Source of the DNA: an uncultured Clostridia bacterium
Lineage (GTDB): Bacteria > Bacillota > Clostridia > TANB77 > UBA1234
Assembly (NCBI GenBank): GCA_934149305.1
Contig: CAKPEF010000004.1
Location: forward strand, 1 to 64,000
Reading direction: 5' to 3'
DNA: 64,000 bases
The notes beneath the pieces are model-generated. The model did not search any database, was not told where the DNA came from, and worked only from the letters and a program-made list of their open reading frames with translations. Positions 27,736-38,700 of this stretch are shown piece by piece. Each line of letters begins with the position of its first letter. Positions within the stretch are counted from its first letter, which is position 1. Position numbers and translations under genes: made by a program.

Positions 27736-27789
27736 TAAATTATGTAATCTTGTAGTATAATATATTTAAGATTATGTGAGGTGATGGTT

Positions 27790-28344
27790 ATGAGTAAAAA
27801 ATCTATTAAAATTTGCTTGCTTGTGTCAATTTTAACATTAACAAGCTACAGTTTAGTGTATGCTACTGAACAAGATGCGATTGGAAATATATTAAACTCA
27901 ATACTAAGTGTGCTAACATGGTTTGCATATGCCCTAGCCATTGGCTTTGCAATATACATAGGTATTAAGTATGTTATAGCACCAGCAGATGAAAAAGCAA
28001 GATTAAAAGGCATGGCGCCCAAATATCTGCTTGGCATTGGTCTAGTTGTTTTTTGTTTTACTATAGCTTCAACGGTTGCCAAAATTTCTGGCAATAACTC
28101 GGCAGATGAAGTAATAGATGTAGGCAAAGAAGCTGGTGAACATTTTCCTATAGATTCTGGAGGTACTCCTATTACATCAGAAGATGTAGAAGATATTACT
28201 GGCACTTGTCCATCTAATGGCGGTGGCAAACATGTAACAAGAGGAGGCATAAGAGGCGAAGATAATGGTAGAAAGTGGGTCGATGTCTCTTGCCAAAATT
28301 GTGGTCAACATTGGAAAATTTATGAAGATGAAATAAAAAAATAA
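27790..28344 (+). CDS. VirB2-like protein with C-terminal zinc-ribbon-like extension
   Basis: 184 residues. Signal peptide ending VYA, two VirB2-type helices (LTWFAYALAIGFAIYIGIKY and YLLGIGLVVFCFTIASTVA), then a 70-residue tail with CPSNGGGKH and SCQNCGQHW, a Cys/His set that could bind zinc. ATG 27790 has GAGGTG upstream; a GTG at 27781 overlaps it. The tail should face the outside with the C-terminus. This could be a tip or minor pilin. A strong terminator follows. Confidence 0.75.
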   Translation: MSKKSIKICLLVSILTLTSYSLVYATEQDAIGNILNSILSVLTWFAYALAIGFAIYIGIKYVIAPADEKARLKGMAPKYLLGIGLVVFCFTIASTVAKISGNNSADEVIDVGKEAGEHFPIDSGGTPITSEDVEDITGTCPSNGGGKHVTRGGIRGEDNGRKWVDVSCQNCGQHWKIYEDEIKK

Positions 28345-28346
28345 AG

Positions 28347-28405
28347 TAAAAAAACAGAGTCAAAATTGTTCACTTTTAAGAACATCTTTGACTCTGTTTT
28401 TTTAC
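28347..28405 (+). terminator. Rho-independent terminator after the pilin genes
   Basis: AAAACAGAGTCAAA pairs with TTTGACTCTGTTTT, followed by TTT. Confidence 0.9.
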
Positions 28406-28490
28406 TGTTACAGTTATGTTACGAAATTATTATTTTTTTGTTAAAAAAGCTACTTTTTTTCGCATTTTCCTACAAAAAATTTGCACTATA

Positions 28491-28499
28491 TGTTATAAT
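28491..28499 (+). promoter_or_regulatory. Extended -10 promoter before prgI
   Basis: TGT-TATAAT forms an extended -10 element (TGnTATAAT) with no good -35. It lies 44 bases before the PrgI-like gene and after the pilin terminator. Confidence 0.5.
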
Positions 28500-28542
28500 A
28501 TCATTGGATGTACTATAACTACAAATGAGTGGGGGTGTTATC

Positions 28543-28890
28543 ATGGGAACACATTTAATTCCTAGAGAGGTTGATGGCGAGGCTAGAATATTACTAATAT
28601 TTACTCCTAAGGGCTTTTTCGGCATTTTAATAGGAGCAGTGCCAGGAATATTATTTGAAGAATTATTTAAAATGGCTGGAGCACCAGTTGTTGGCTACAT
28701 ATTACTTGCTGTATGCATGATTTGTGGCTGGGTTATTGGTCAAATGAAAATGCCACAATCTAGAGCTTTTGATTTACTTAGAAAGACAGGTGGCGAGTAT
28801 ATAAAAGATATAATAAAAAATTACATTAAATTTAGAAAAACAAGAAAATATTATGTCTATGATGCAGACATGATTAAAAACAAAAAATAA
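28543..28890 (+). CDS. PrgI-family inner-membrane protein of type IV secretion
   Basis: 115 residues. N-terminal segment HLIPREVDGEARILLIFTPKG, two adjacent membrane helices (FGILIGAVPGILFEEL and VVGYILLAVCMICGWVIG), then a basic tail. This is the PrgI/VirB3-like pattern that precedes VirB4 in Gram-positive systems. ATG 28543 chosen because of the GGGGGTG site; the in-frame ATG at 28525 overlaps it. First gene of the VirB4-VirB6 operon. Confidence 0.8.
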   Translation: MGTHLIPREVDGEARILLIFTPKGFFGILIGAVPGILFEELFKMAGAPVVGYILLAVCMICGWVIGQMKMPQSRAFDLLRKTGGEYIKDIIKNYIKFRKTRKYYVYDADMIKNKK

Positions 28891-28919
28891 ATTATAACTA
28901 AAGAAAAGGAGGAGATATA

Positions 28920-30242
28920 GTGAATAATTTGGACATGTTTATTAATGTTGCCATAGCGTTACTTGGTCTTATTGTTGGTGCTATTGCAATGTTAATATAT
29001 AAAAGTGGCAAGGGCGTATCTAAAAAACTTGAAGATAATAGTGAAAAAGAAGGAGCACAAAAGGCGGCAAATGCCTTTCCAAAAGAAGATTTAAACAAAT
29101 TTATGGAATTTGATAAAATCGAAGATGACATGATAGTTCAAGACAATGGCGACAAATATGTAATGGTTATTAAATGCCAAGGTATTAACTACGACCTAAT
29201 GTCAGAAACAGAAATGCTTGCTGTAGAAGAAGGTTTCTCAAACTTTTTAAATACGCTTAAATATCCAATACAATTGTATGTTCAATCAAGATCACTAAAT
29301 CTTGAGGAAGAAATCAAAAAGTATAAAGAAAGACTTATAACAATCAAAGAAGATTATGATAAAGCCGAACTACAAGCGTATACAAGAAAAAAGAATGAAA
29401 AACTTACACAAAAAGAAAGAGATGCAATTGACTACGAAGTTAGAAAGAAAAGAGTAATGGTTGACTATGGCGCAGACATAATTAGCTATGTTGAAAAAAT
29501 GAGCTTGAATAAAAATATTCTTCAAAGAAGATATTACATTGTTGTTTCTTATTACACATCAGAGCTTGGCCTAGCAACAAACTTTACGAAAGAAGATGCA
29601 CATTCACTTGCTTATGCTGAATTATATAACAGATGTAGAAGTATAGCTGGTGCGCTTGTTCCATGTGGAATAGAGACAAAAATATTAAATTCTGAAGAAT
29701 TAGCCGAGCTATTATATATCGCATATAACAAAGATGATGCAGATATTTATAACATTAGAAAAGCATTAAACAGCGGTTTCTACAGACTATATTCTACAGC
29801 TCAAGATGTTATCGAGAAGAAGAGAATTGCAATTGACAACGCTGTTAAAGAAAAGGCTATAGCAGAAGCAGAGCTTGCGCTTAAGAAATCAATGGATAGA
29901 TTAAAAGAAAATTCACAATTAACATATGAACAAGAATTAAGCGACGCAGCTAAGCGTCAAGCAATGCAACTTATATTAGATAATAGTGAGCAATTTGAAG
30001 GCGATGTTGTAGATGGAGCGTTAAATGATTTGAATTCTCAAATGTATGATCCACTTATACCAGAATACGAAATGCAAGAAATGATGGCGCAAAATGGTGG
30101 AGGTCAAGGATTTGAAAGTTCGTATGCTTCAAACTTAGAAGAAAAGGCAAAAGAATTAGAGACTGCTAAAAAAGAAGCTGAAGAAAAAGCCAAAGAAGAG
30201 GCTATGAAGAATAACGCTAATTCAAATGATAACATAGGATAA
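28920..30242 (+). CDS. VirB4-N-terminal-like membrane protein without ATPase domain
   Basis: 440 residues. One N-terminal membrane helix (FINVAIALLGLIVGAIAML), a central domain resembling the N-terminal part of VirB4/TraE proteins (DNGDKYVMVIKCQGINY, then the YYIVVSYYTSE strand), and a long charged coiled coil with Gln/Glu-rich end. No Walker motifs. GTG start at 28920 follows AAAGGAGGAG. It may be a separate VirB4-N partner or a scaffold for the ATPase encoded next. Confidence 0.65.
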   Translation: MNNLDMFINVAIALLGLIVGAIAMLIYKSGKGVSKKLEDNSEKEGAQKAANAFPKEDLNKFMEFDKIEDDMIVQDNGDKYVMVIKCQGINYDLMSETEMLAVEEGFSNFLNTLKYPIQLYVQSRSLNLEEEIKKYKERLITIKEDYDKAELQAYTRKKNEKLTQKERDAIDYEVRKKRVMVDYGADIISYVEKMSLNKNILQRRYYIVVSYYTSELGLATNFTKEDAHSLAYAELYNRCRSIAGALVPCGIETKILNSEELAELLYIAYNKDDADIYNIRKALNSGFYRLYSTAQDVIEKKRIAIDNAVKEKAIAEAELALKKSMDRLKENSQLTYEQELSDAAKRQAMQLILDNSEQFEGDVVDGALNDLNSQMYDPLIPEYEMQEMMAQNGGGQGFESSYASNLEEKAKELETAKKEAEEKAKEEAMKNNANSNDNIG

Positions 30243-30257
30243 GGGGGTAAAGATAAG

Positions 30258-32243
30258 ATGGCTCTTGGAAGAAAGAAAAAAACGCAAGAAGTTGATAACA
30301 ATGAACAAGAAATAGAACTTGTGAAACAAGAAGATAACCGTAATATTCTTGTTAAAAACAAAAAGACATTAAAAGATTTGATTGCACCATCTGGTATTGA
30401 TGCCTCAAACATCAATCACTTGGCAATTATATCGAGCATTACAAGGTATGCACGAAGCCATTATGTATCAGGGCTTCCTAGAATGGCTACTTTTCCATAT
30501 TTCTTAAGGGATATGTACAATTTTGGAGATGTGAATACATCAGTTTTTATTTCGCCAATAAATGAGGCAACTTCACAAACAAGCTTAAACAAAATAATAG
30601 TTTCTCTTGAATCTGAAAGAATCGTTGCTGCCAAAAGAGGCGATATAAACAGAGAAAGATTGATAGAAGATAAAAGAATAGAAGCTGAAAGAATAAGAGA
30701 TGAGATAGCCGCAGGCTTTAACAAACTTTTTGAAGCTTCGATAGTATGTACATTATTTTCATACGATTTGGCTGAACTTGACAAAATGTCTGAACTACTT
30801 ACTATGGAAATGTCAAAAGGATTAGTAAATATAAAGACAGCATGGGCAATTCAAGAAGAGGCATTTAAAAGTAATTTACCTTTTAACAGAAATTATCTAG
30901 AGAAGAGACATACATTCGATAGAAGTTCAATGGGAACTGTTTTCCCATTTATCACTTCTGAAATTGGTCACTCAACTGGTATACCCCTAGGATTTGACAA
31001 ACAAACGGGACTTCCAATTTTGTATGATAACTTTAGTCCAAACTTAAACAACTATAACATGGTTATATTTGGTAAGTCTGGTGCTGGTAAAGGTGTTACA
31101 ATAAAAACAATTACGGCTCGTTCATCTGTCCTTATGGGAATAGAGAGCTTGGCGCTAGATGCTGAAGGTGAGTATGGCGTAGTTGCTGAAAGCTTAGGCG
31201 GAATAAATGTTGTAATAAGTCCAAGTTCAAATACAATCATAAACATATTTGATATTGAACCAGAAATAGTTAGAGATGAAATAACAGGTAAAGAAAGAAC
31301 AGTATTAAATGTCGAAAATAAAGTTGAGGACGTAACAAACGTATTAGTTACAATGGCTAGAGGTAGTACACGTTCTGAAGAAGTTAACGAGATAACAAAA
31401 CAGATCATAGCTGAGATAGTTGGCGAGGAATACCAAGCATATGGTATTAACAATAATCCAAATAGCTTGTATGATGATGACTCAATAGAACTTGGTGCTA
31501 GACTTACAAGACAAAAGAAAGAAATGCCTACAATTGGCACTTGGTATAAGCGTCTTATAAGAAAGGCAGAGGAAAACGATAACATTGACTATCAATTCCA
31601 TTTCAGTTATCTAATAAAAGTTATGAAGCAATATGTTCGTGAATACGACGGACAAATGGCATATTTTGATGGTCAATCAACATTTGAATTATTAGACGGA
31701 TGTACATTTATTAACCTAGATATATCACAATTAGAAGAAAGATTCGCAAGACCACTTGCGCAACAAATATTGCTTTCGTGGATTTGGGAAAAATATGTTA
31801 AAAAGAATAGTGAAGATAAAACAAGAGCTAAAAAGAAGAGAGTACTTGTCGATGAGGCATGGATGTTGCTTCCGTACCCAGAAGCGGTTGACTTCTTAAA
31901 CACAATGGCAAGACGTGCCAGAAAGAGAAATGTTTCGCTTGCGGTTATATCACAAAAGTTCCAAGACTTCTACGAATGTAAAGAGGCACAAGCGGTTCTT
32001 ACATCATCAGATACAAAGCTATTTTTAGCACAAGATAAATCAGAGATAGAATACTTAAGAGAAGTATTCAAACTAACAGAAGGCGAATCGACATATTTGC
32101 TTACGGCTAGTAGAGGTGAAGGCCTTCTTAAAGTTGGAAACGATACAGCAATATTAGAGATAAGACCAACACAAAGAGAATTTGCATTTATTGAGACAAA
32201 TGTTAATAAACTTGTTGAGCAACAAAATCAAACAACAAATTAA
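30258..32243 (+). CDS. virB4: VirB4-type secretion ATPase
   Basis: 661 residues. N-terminal VirB4 domain, then the ATPase core with Walker A in FGKSGAGKGVTIKT near 275, Walker B RVLVDEAWMLLPYPEA, and later SQKFQDFYECKEA and FLAQDKSEIEYLREVF typical for VirB4. The residue after the Walker A Lys is Gly where Ser or Thr is normal. Powers pilus assembly and substrate passage at the inner membrane. ATG 30258 follows GGGGGTAAAGATAAG with a weak site. It is 15 bases from the previous gene. A stable hairpin follows the stop. Confidence 0.93.
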   Translation: MALGRKKKTQEVDNNEQEIELVKQEDNRNILVKNKKTLKDLIAPSGIDASNINHLAIISSITRYARSHYVSGLPRMATFPYFLRDMYNFGDVNTSVFISPINEATSQTSLNKIIVSLESERIVAAKRGDINRERLIEDKRIEAERIRDEIAAGFNKLFEASIVCTLFSYDLAELDKMSELLTMEMSKGLVNIKTAWAIQEEAFKSNLPFNRNYLEKRHTFDRSSMGTVFPFITSEIGHSTGIPLGFDKQTGLPILYDNFSPNLNNYNMVIFGKSGAGKGVTIKTITARSSVLMGIESLALDAEGEYGVVAESLGGINVVISPSSNTIINIFDIEPEIVRDEITGKERTVLNVENKVEDVTNVLVTMARGSTRSEEVNEITKQIIAEIVGEEYQAYGINNNPNSLYDDDSIELGARLTRQKKEMPTIGTWYKRLIRKAEENDNIDYQFHFSYLIKVMKQYVREYDGQMAYFDGQSTFELLDGCTFINLDISQLEERFARPLAQQILLSWIWEKYVKKNSEDKTRAKKKRVLVDEAWMLLPYPEAVDFLNTMARRARKRNVSLAVISQKFQDFYECKEAQAVLTSSDTKLFLAQDKSEIEYLREVFKLTEGESTYLLTASRGEGLLKVGNDTAILEIRPTQREFAFIETNVNKLVEQQNQTTN

Positions 32244-32253
32244 TAAAAATAAT

Positions 32254-32280
32254 GCGGGCAGAGCAAAAACCTCTGCCCGC
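32254..32280 (+). other. GC-rich hairpin between virB4 and virB6a
   Basis: GCGGGCAGAG pairs with CTCTGCCCGC around CAAAAAC. It has no T run, so it is not a classical terminator. It may be an mRNA processing or stability element separating the ATPase genes from the VirB6 genes. Confidence 0.6.
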
Positions 32281-32312
32281 AAGGAAAGTATAAAAAGAAA
32301 GGAGTGTAAAAA

Positions 32313-33633
32313 ATGCAAAAAAATAAAAGTATGCCAATTATATTTCTACTAATGACTATGCTATTTACACTGTTTCCTTTTTCTACTTTATATGCAGAAG
32401 ATGTAACAATAACATATGACACAGGAACATTTTCGAATCAAGAAGTAATTGATAGATTGACAGCACTTCAAACAGACAACCCACTAGAGTATACGCTTTC
32501 TGGTTTTGCATTAGATATCGGTGACATGATACTAGACTACGTTACATTCTTCTTTAATGATGAAATAACAATTGATAGACTTGTGTTTAACCGAATTACT
32601 TCACTTGATGCAAACTTTTTTAAGTACAATAAAATGTCCTTTGCTCCGAGAATGACAAAAATTTTATGCACAGCTATAAACAATTGGTACTTTGCTTTTA
32701 GAGGAATTGCAATAATAACATACTTAATAGTGCTAACCATTATAGGCATGAGGATAATGCTTGCAACGCCAGGTGCAAAGGCAAATGCTAGAGAACTACT
32801 CTCTAAATGGACAATAGGTGTAGCGATTCTATTACTATTTCCGTATGTAATGAAATACGCTTTTAACATAAATGATTCAATACTTAAAGAAATTAGAAAA
32901 ACCTTTACACACAATAATCCGTACGAAGAAATAATAGGAAGTTATATAGGTGGCGTAAGTTCGGTTCAATATGATAAAGTATTTGAATTAAGAAGCCCAG
33001 AATATGTTTCTAGAACAGATTACTTTTATACAATAGGTTCAGAAGAAGCAACAATGGCATATTTCAAACAATTACAAAAATATAAGCAACGCGGTGACCT
33101 AATGAGAATAATGAGATCCTTTGCGGGAATCACTGGAAAATTTATATATGTAATACTTTGGTTTATTATGTTATTCCAAATGCTAGTTTTATTATATATG
33201 TACATAAAAAGATATTTAATGATTGCGTTTTTAATGATGATTTTTCCATTAGCAGTTGCAGAATATTTGCTAGGAACGGTTAGACCTCGGCAAAGGTGGA
33301 GCTTTTAATGCTTGGTGTGTAGAGTTCTTTGTAAATGTATTTTTACAAACGATACATGCAATGATATATGGAATGATAGGTGGCGTTGTTATGGCACAAG
33401 TGCAAAATGGTATAGCAACAGGCGCTGTAGAAAAGATGAATTGGGTAATAATGATAGTATCGGTCAACTTCTTGTTTGAAGGTGAAAAAATAGTTAAAAA
33501 GATAATGAAAGCGAATGCAGCAGTATCTGTTATCGGAAGTGATGATGTCGCTAAAGGAATGAGAGGCGCCGGAGGCAAAGTATGGGGTGCCGGAGGTAGG
33601 ATAAAAGGACTTTTCGGAAAAAAGAAAGACTAA
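32313..33633 (+). CDS. VirB6/TrbL-like channel protein a; +1 shift at CGG 33288
   Basis: 439 residues when joined. Signal peptide (1-29), LVFN motif (TIDRLVFNRITS), and six or so membrane helices including GIAIITYLIVLTIIGMRIML and YVILWFIMLFQMLVLLYMYI. The first frame ends at 33308; skipping C of CGG 33288-33290 gives VRPGKGGAFNAW then CVEFFVNVFLQTIHAM, which aligns with the same segment in the four paralogues downstream. Start ATG 32313 after AAAGGAG. Smallest of five tandem VirB6 genes and without a long C-terminal tail; it ends in a Gly/Lys-rich stretch. Confidence 0.87.
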
Positions 33634-33701
33634 AATAAATTAACTTTTTACACAAAAAAATATACACAATTATAAATTAAACGAAGGGAGGAATATGATA
33701 T

Positions 33702-35624
33702 ATGTTTTATAATAAAAATTTGATAAGAATAATTAGTATAGTATTATGCTTTTGCATATTCCTTTCGATAAGTACAACTGTTAAAGCTGAAAGTAAAAAT
33801 TTAGTCGATACCGATTCTTCAAAATTGTATGGAAAATTGGTTTCTGCACTAACCAAGGTGTTACTTTCACTAGGTGATGGTGTTTTTCATATAATGTCTA
33901 AAGCTGTTGGAGAACCCGTTACAATAGATAAATTGGTATTTAATGAGGTTAAAAAGGTTAGCATAGACTATTGGGACGATACAGATAACGGTGGTGGCGA
34001 AAAACAAATAAAAGCTTTTATGAAACCAGTAGTTTTAAAATGGTATAAAGTTTTTTATCAAATAGCAATAGCGGTATATATGATTATATTGGTATATATA
34101 GGAGTTAGAATTTTGCTTACAGTTGCATCACCAGAGAAAAAAGCGGGATACAAAGAAATGTTTACATCTTGGGTGATAGGTGTAACAATATTATTTATGT
34201 TTCCATATGTTATGAAATATATTGTTACCATAAATAATGCTGTTGTAAAAATGTTAGATGAAAAAGCAGGTGGAACAAGTTCTACAACAAGTCAAATTGC
34301 TAAAATGAGCTTTTTGGACGTTGCTAAAAAATATGGAACATCTGAATTTATAGAATATATTGGAAATCCTGATACAGAGATTATCGCTCTTACAAGAAAA
34401 GCAGCTGATTGCGGGGATGAAGAGACGGAGATTGATCCGACAGGAAGTAAGGTAAAAACTAAAGAAGGTGATATTGCACTTGCTCTTGTATATTTAGTAC
34501 TTTTAGGTCAGACACTTGCTATTTTAGTAATGTATTATAATAGGGCATTTATGATAGCATTTTTAATAACAATATTTCCGCTTGTGGCAATGACATATGC
34601 AATAGACAAAATAGGTGATGGAAAAAATCAGTCATTTAATACATGGTTTAAAGAATTTATAGTAAATGTTGTTATACAAATGTTTCACGCTGTGATTTAT
34701 GTATTAGTAACAGGAACTGGAATAAAAAGTTATTTAAATGATGGAGGACAAAGCTTTTTATTTATGTTCTTATCAGTTTTATTCTTGTTTGAAGGAGAAA
34801 AAATATTAAGGGCAATATTTGATATTAACTCAAAGGCAGGCACAATGGCAGATTTAGCACAGTCTGGCGCACTTGTATTTGCAACGGCAAAGAGTTTTGG
34901 AGGCTTAAAAAAGGATAGTAACGATGTAGGAAACGCAGATGACAAAAAAGATGCTGCGGCTGCCGACAAGAGAATAAAAGCTAAAAAGAATCTTGCTAAA
35001 GAGACAAATGATGCTGCAATTGCTGCACTTGATGAAAAAGCAAAAAATGGAGAGTCGCTAGAATCTCATGGAGAATACCAAGGAAAAGATAGAGAGCCAG
35101 AAGGCGTTTCAACCCCTAAGTACGACGAACAAAATGCAAAAGACACGGCATTAGCCAAAGCGATGAAGCGTAGGCTAAAAAGTGGACTTCTTGTTGGTAC
35201 TGCAAATAAGGTTGTAAGTTTTGGAGGCGGTACACTAGAAATGACAAGAAATATGGCGGCAGGAAAAACATCAGCTGGTGATATGGTATCATCATATTTA
35301 GCGGGTAGAAAAATGGGACAAACTCTTGCAGCACCAGTTACATTCGCTTTAGGAAAGGGCGAACAAGCATTTCAAGGTGCGCGTATGAGTAGTGCAATAA
35401 GAAAAAGAAAGATGGATAAAGCTCTTGGAATTCCTAATTTGCCTGGGGATGCTTCAATATCTCCAAGCGATACAAATTTATCAGAAATAGAAAACAAATT
35501 AGATTCACAGCAACAAATATATAGAGAGGCGTTGGCAGCGTACGCTAGGTCGGCAGCTATAGGCGGTAAAAATGCAGGCGAAATTGCTTATTACAATTAT
35601 TTAGAAAATAACTTAAAGAAATAA
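33702..35624 (+). CDS. VirB6/TrbL-like channel protein b
   Basis: 640 residues, uninterrupted. Signal peptide ending VKA (about 29), the LVFN motif in TIDKLVFNEVKK, helix IAIAVYMIILVYIGVRILL, then ILFMFPYVMKYI and paired helices around LVYLVLLGQTLAILVMYY. The segment IDKIGDGKNQSFNTW carries an intact GGT glycine codon at the place where paralogues a and d are shifted, an internal control. A 250-residue soluble C-terminal tail is Ala/Lys-rich. GGGAGGA precedes ATG 33702. Confidence 0.9.
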   Translation: MFYNKNLIRIISIVLCFCIFLSISTTVKAESKNLVDTDSSKLYGKLVSALTKVLLSLGDGVFHIMSKAVGEPVTIDKLVFNEVKKVSIDYWDDTDNGGGEKQIKAFMKPVVLKWYKVFYQIAIAVYMIILVYIGVRILLTVASPEKKAGYKEMFTSWVIGVTILFMFPYVMKYIVTINNAVVKMLDEKAGGTSSTTSQIAKMSFLDVAKKYGTSEFIEYIGNPDTEIIALTRKAADCGDEETEIDPTGSKVKTKEGDIALALVYLVLLGQTLAILVMYYNRAFMIAFLITIFPLVAMTYAIDKIGDGKNQSFNTWFKEFIVNVVIQMFHAVIYVLVTGTGIKSYLNDGGQSFLFMFLSVLFLFEGEKILRAIFDINSKAGTMADLAQSGALVFATAKSFGGLKKDSNDVGNADDKKDAAAADKRIKAKKNLAKETNDAAIAALDEKAKNGESLESHGEYQGKDREPEGVSTPKYDEQNAKDTALAKAMKRRLKSGLLVGTANKVVSFGGGTLEMTRNMAAGKTSAGDMVSSYLAGRKMGQTLAAPVTFALGKGEQAFQGARMSSAIRKRKMDKALGIPNLPGDASISPSDTNLSEIENKLDSQQQIYREALAAYARSAAIGGKNAGEIAYYNYLENNLKK

Positions 35625-35682
35625 TTAACAAAATAAAGGTAGTGTAAACTAATTTATGAAAAGCAAATATGTTGCAAAAAAT

Positions 35683-35705
35683 GTACCAGAGCTTAGGTGT
35701 GCTCC
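35683..35705 (+). repeat. Degenerate REP-like element
   Basis: GTACCAGAGCTTAGGTGTGCTCC with ATAAAA after it. TAAACTAATTTATGAAAA upstream (about 35646) matches the flank of the copy at 24598, suggesting a second carrier family. Confidence 0.6.
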
Positions 35706-35749
35706 ATAAAATTAGTGAAACAACCAAATAATAAAGGAGGTGAGATAAC

Positions 35750-38700
35750 ATGAAAAATAAATATTTGATGAGAACCATTTGCATAATACTTACGATTTTG
35801 TGTGTTATCTCACCGATTGTAAGCGCATATGATCCAATTCCTGATGAAATAGCGCAAACCCCAAAAAGACAACATGTTGGCGTAAAAGGTGGAAATGGCT
35901 CAGAAGAATTACCTTATATATTAAACATGGGTACACCGGTAATAAAGATTTATTATAAACAAGATTTTGCTAACAGGAGTAGTGCGGGAGAAAAAATAAA
36001 AGGTTCTTCAATATATTTTAAATTTACAACAGGTAGTAATGCAGGAAACTACATGGTAGAACATAATGAAGATAAGGGAATGCTAAAGTTCACGCTTATA
36101 GGAACTACAGATCAAGACTTAAAGGTTACATCAAGCAAAGGTATAAATTATTTTCAGGCTGGTGGAGTATGTTATCTGCCAATGGCAACTACTAGCAACA
36201 CAAATAATGGTACAAATGAAAACGAAAACAACGATGAAAACACGAAAAAGAGTAGTGGTGACAATAATGGTAATGTTCAAATGCCTGTATATAAGATAAT
36301 GGCAAAAGAAACATTCAATAACATATCATCTAGGATGAGAGACAAGGGAGACAATCGTGATATTAGTGAAATTCCTATTAAAGAAGAAAATCTGCCAGGA
36401 CATATTATTCACGAGACCGAACTAGGGAACGGCTATTTATCTATTAATGACCAAATGCTTGCTGCGAATATTTCAAACTATTCGCAATCGTATGTCTTTG
36501 CTAGATCCGGTGCCGATTTTTCTGAAATATATCATGTTACAGATGCACAGATAAGGAACAAAGGGAAATTCGATTATACTATAATAAGTGATATAAATGA
36601 TACTGACATTGACAAAGGTAGTTTTGAATCTTCTAATACAGTTGGTGGCCCATATAATGGCGGAGACTACAGTATATACTATACTCTTTCAGGTCCAGTC
36701 GATGTCGTATACCAATATGTCTCAACTAATTCAAGAATAAATGATAATACAACTGGTGAAGCGAGTCTTATTGAGAGAACTTTATCAAAATTACTTGTTT
36801 CATTAGGTGATAAGTTTGTAAAGATATGCAAACTAGGTGGAAACAATGGTGAGCTTTATATAACTATAGATGCGTTAGTCTTTAATGAATATAAAAATAC
36901 AGTAATAGACTTTTGGGGAGATACAACTGGTACAAACCAAGTTGTTAAAGTTGTAATAAACTTTTGGTACAAGGTATTTAAAGCTTGGGCAATAGTTATT
37001 TACATACTTATACTTATATATATTGGAATAAAAGTGGTACTATCTTCGGGCACCCCAGAAGATAAAAAGGCAAGACCAATGCTTGAAGGTGCAATTATCG
37101 GTATATTATTACTTGCACTACTACCATTTTTATTTAAATACTTAGTCGTAATAAACGATGCAATAGTAGATGTTTTAAGAGTGAATAGTAAATATTCAGT
37201 ATATGCATATTATACATTTGAAGATTCATATAGAAATGATGAAGAAGATGGCGAAGACTCAATGACAAATGTACTAGACAGCTTAAAACGAGAGCAACGC
37301 GTGATAAAAGAAAAACAAGAAGATGTAGAAAAAGAAAAAGAAGAATTAGAGACAAAATATGGCGAATTTATTAAAATGGCAGAAGAAAAAGAAGAGGAAA
37401 AAGCAAAGGCTCAAGAAAAAGTAAATGAAAGTTTAGATAGTGTTGATAAAATATATACAGATAACTTTGGCTTTGAATTTAGAAGAGGAGATGCTACAAT
37501 ATCAGCTTCTCAACTAAAGAGCGAAATGTGGAGATTAATAGATGATTATATTAAAAGCAATAATATAAAATATGATGGTGAGAATTTGGTGCCTGACTAT
37601 CATGATTCAATAAGAGATGTAATAAAAAATTATGCGAGTCAACTTAAAGTTTATGATCCTAATACAGGTGAAGAGGCAAAGCATCCTAGTGGAATGCAAT
37701 ATAATGGTCAAGAGTGGTACACAGGAATATTACAAAAGGCTGCTAAAGATGCTCTGATAGAAATAGAATATTATTATGTTCCTATTATGGAAGCTGACTA
37801 TGCAAACGAAGAAATAAGAAAAGCAGAAGAGCAGTTAGCTTATTTAGAACAAAAGCTACAAGATGTAGAAGATGCAATTATAAAAGCAACTAGCAATGAT
37901 GCTGATATAATGGGCGAACTTAGAATGAGAGCAGGAAAAGAATATAGAATAATATATGTAATACTTTGGTTTGTAATGCTTTTTGAAACAATACTACTTT
38001 TAATAATATATTACAAAAGACTTTTCATGCTAGCTATGCTTATTACAGTATTTCCACTAGTAACAGTTGCATATGTATATGAAAAAGCAAAAGGTGAAAA
38101 GCCAAAAATTCTTAACAACTGGATGTTAGAATTTTCAGCGAATGTATTTATTCAAACGATACATGCAATACTTTATGTTACTCTTGTAGAGGTTGGATAC
38201 TCAATATACATAGATAATAATGATAATGTTGTATTTTGTTTAATTGCTATTGTTTCGCTTATAACATCAGAGCCAATCTTAAAAGCTATGCTTGGAATTA
38301 AATCATCAACAGTAAGTGATTTGGCAAAATATAGTGCTTCTGCCGGAAAGGCAGCACTTGCAGCAGGTGCACTTGCTGGCACAATTATGAGCACAGGAAA
38401 AGATCTAAAGTCAATTGACAATAAGAGCAAAAACGAAGAAGCGAAAATTGCTAAAAATCAAGCGAGAGATGATAAGAGATTAGGTACGCTAAGAAAAGCA
38501 AATGAAAATAGAATAAATAAAAATGGTAGATTAACAGAAGAGCAAAAAGAACAAAAATTAAAACATTGGGAAAATGTTCATAATACAACAGATAGAATAA
38601 AAGAAAATGCACGAGATAAGATGAGAGCAGCAAGAAGAATGAAAAAGCGTATGGACAAAATATCAAGAGTTACAGCAAATGTAACATCAGGATTTGGAGC

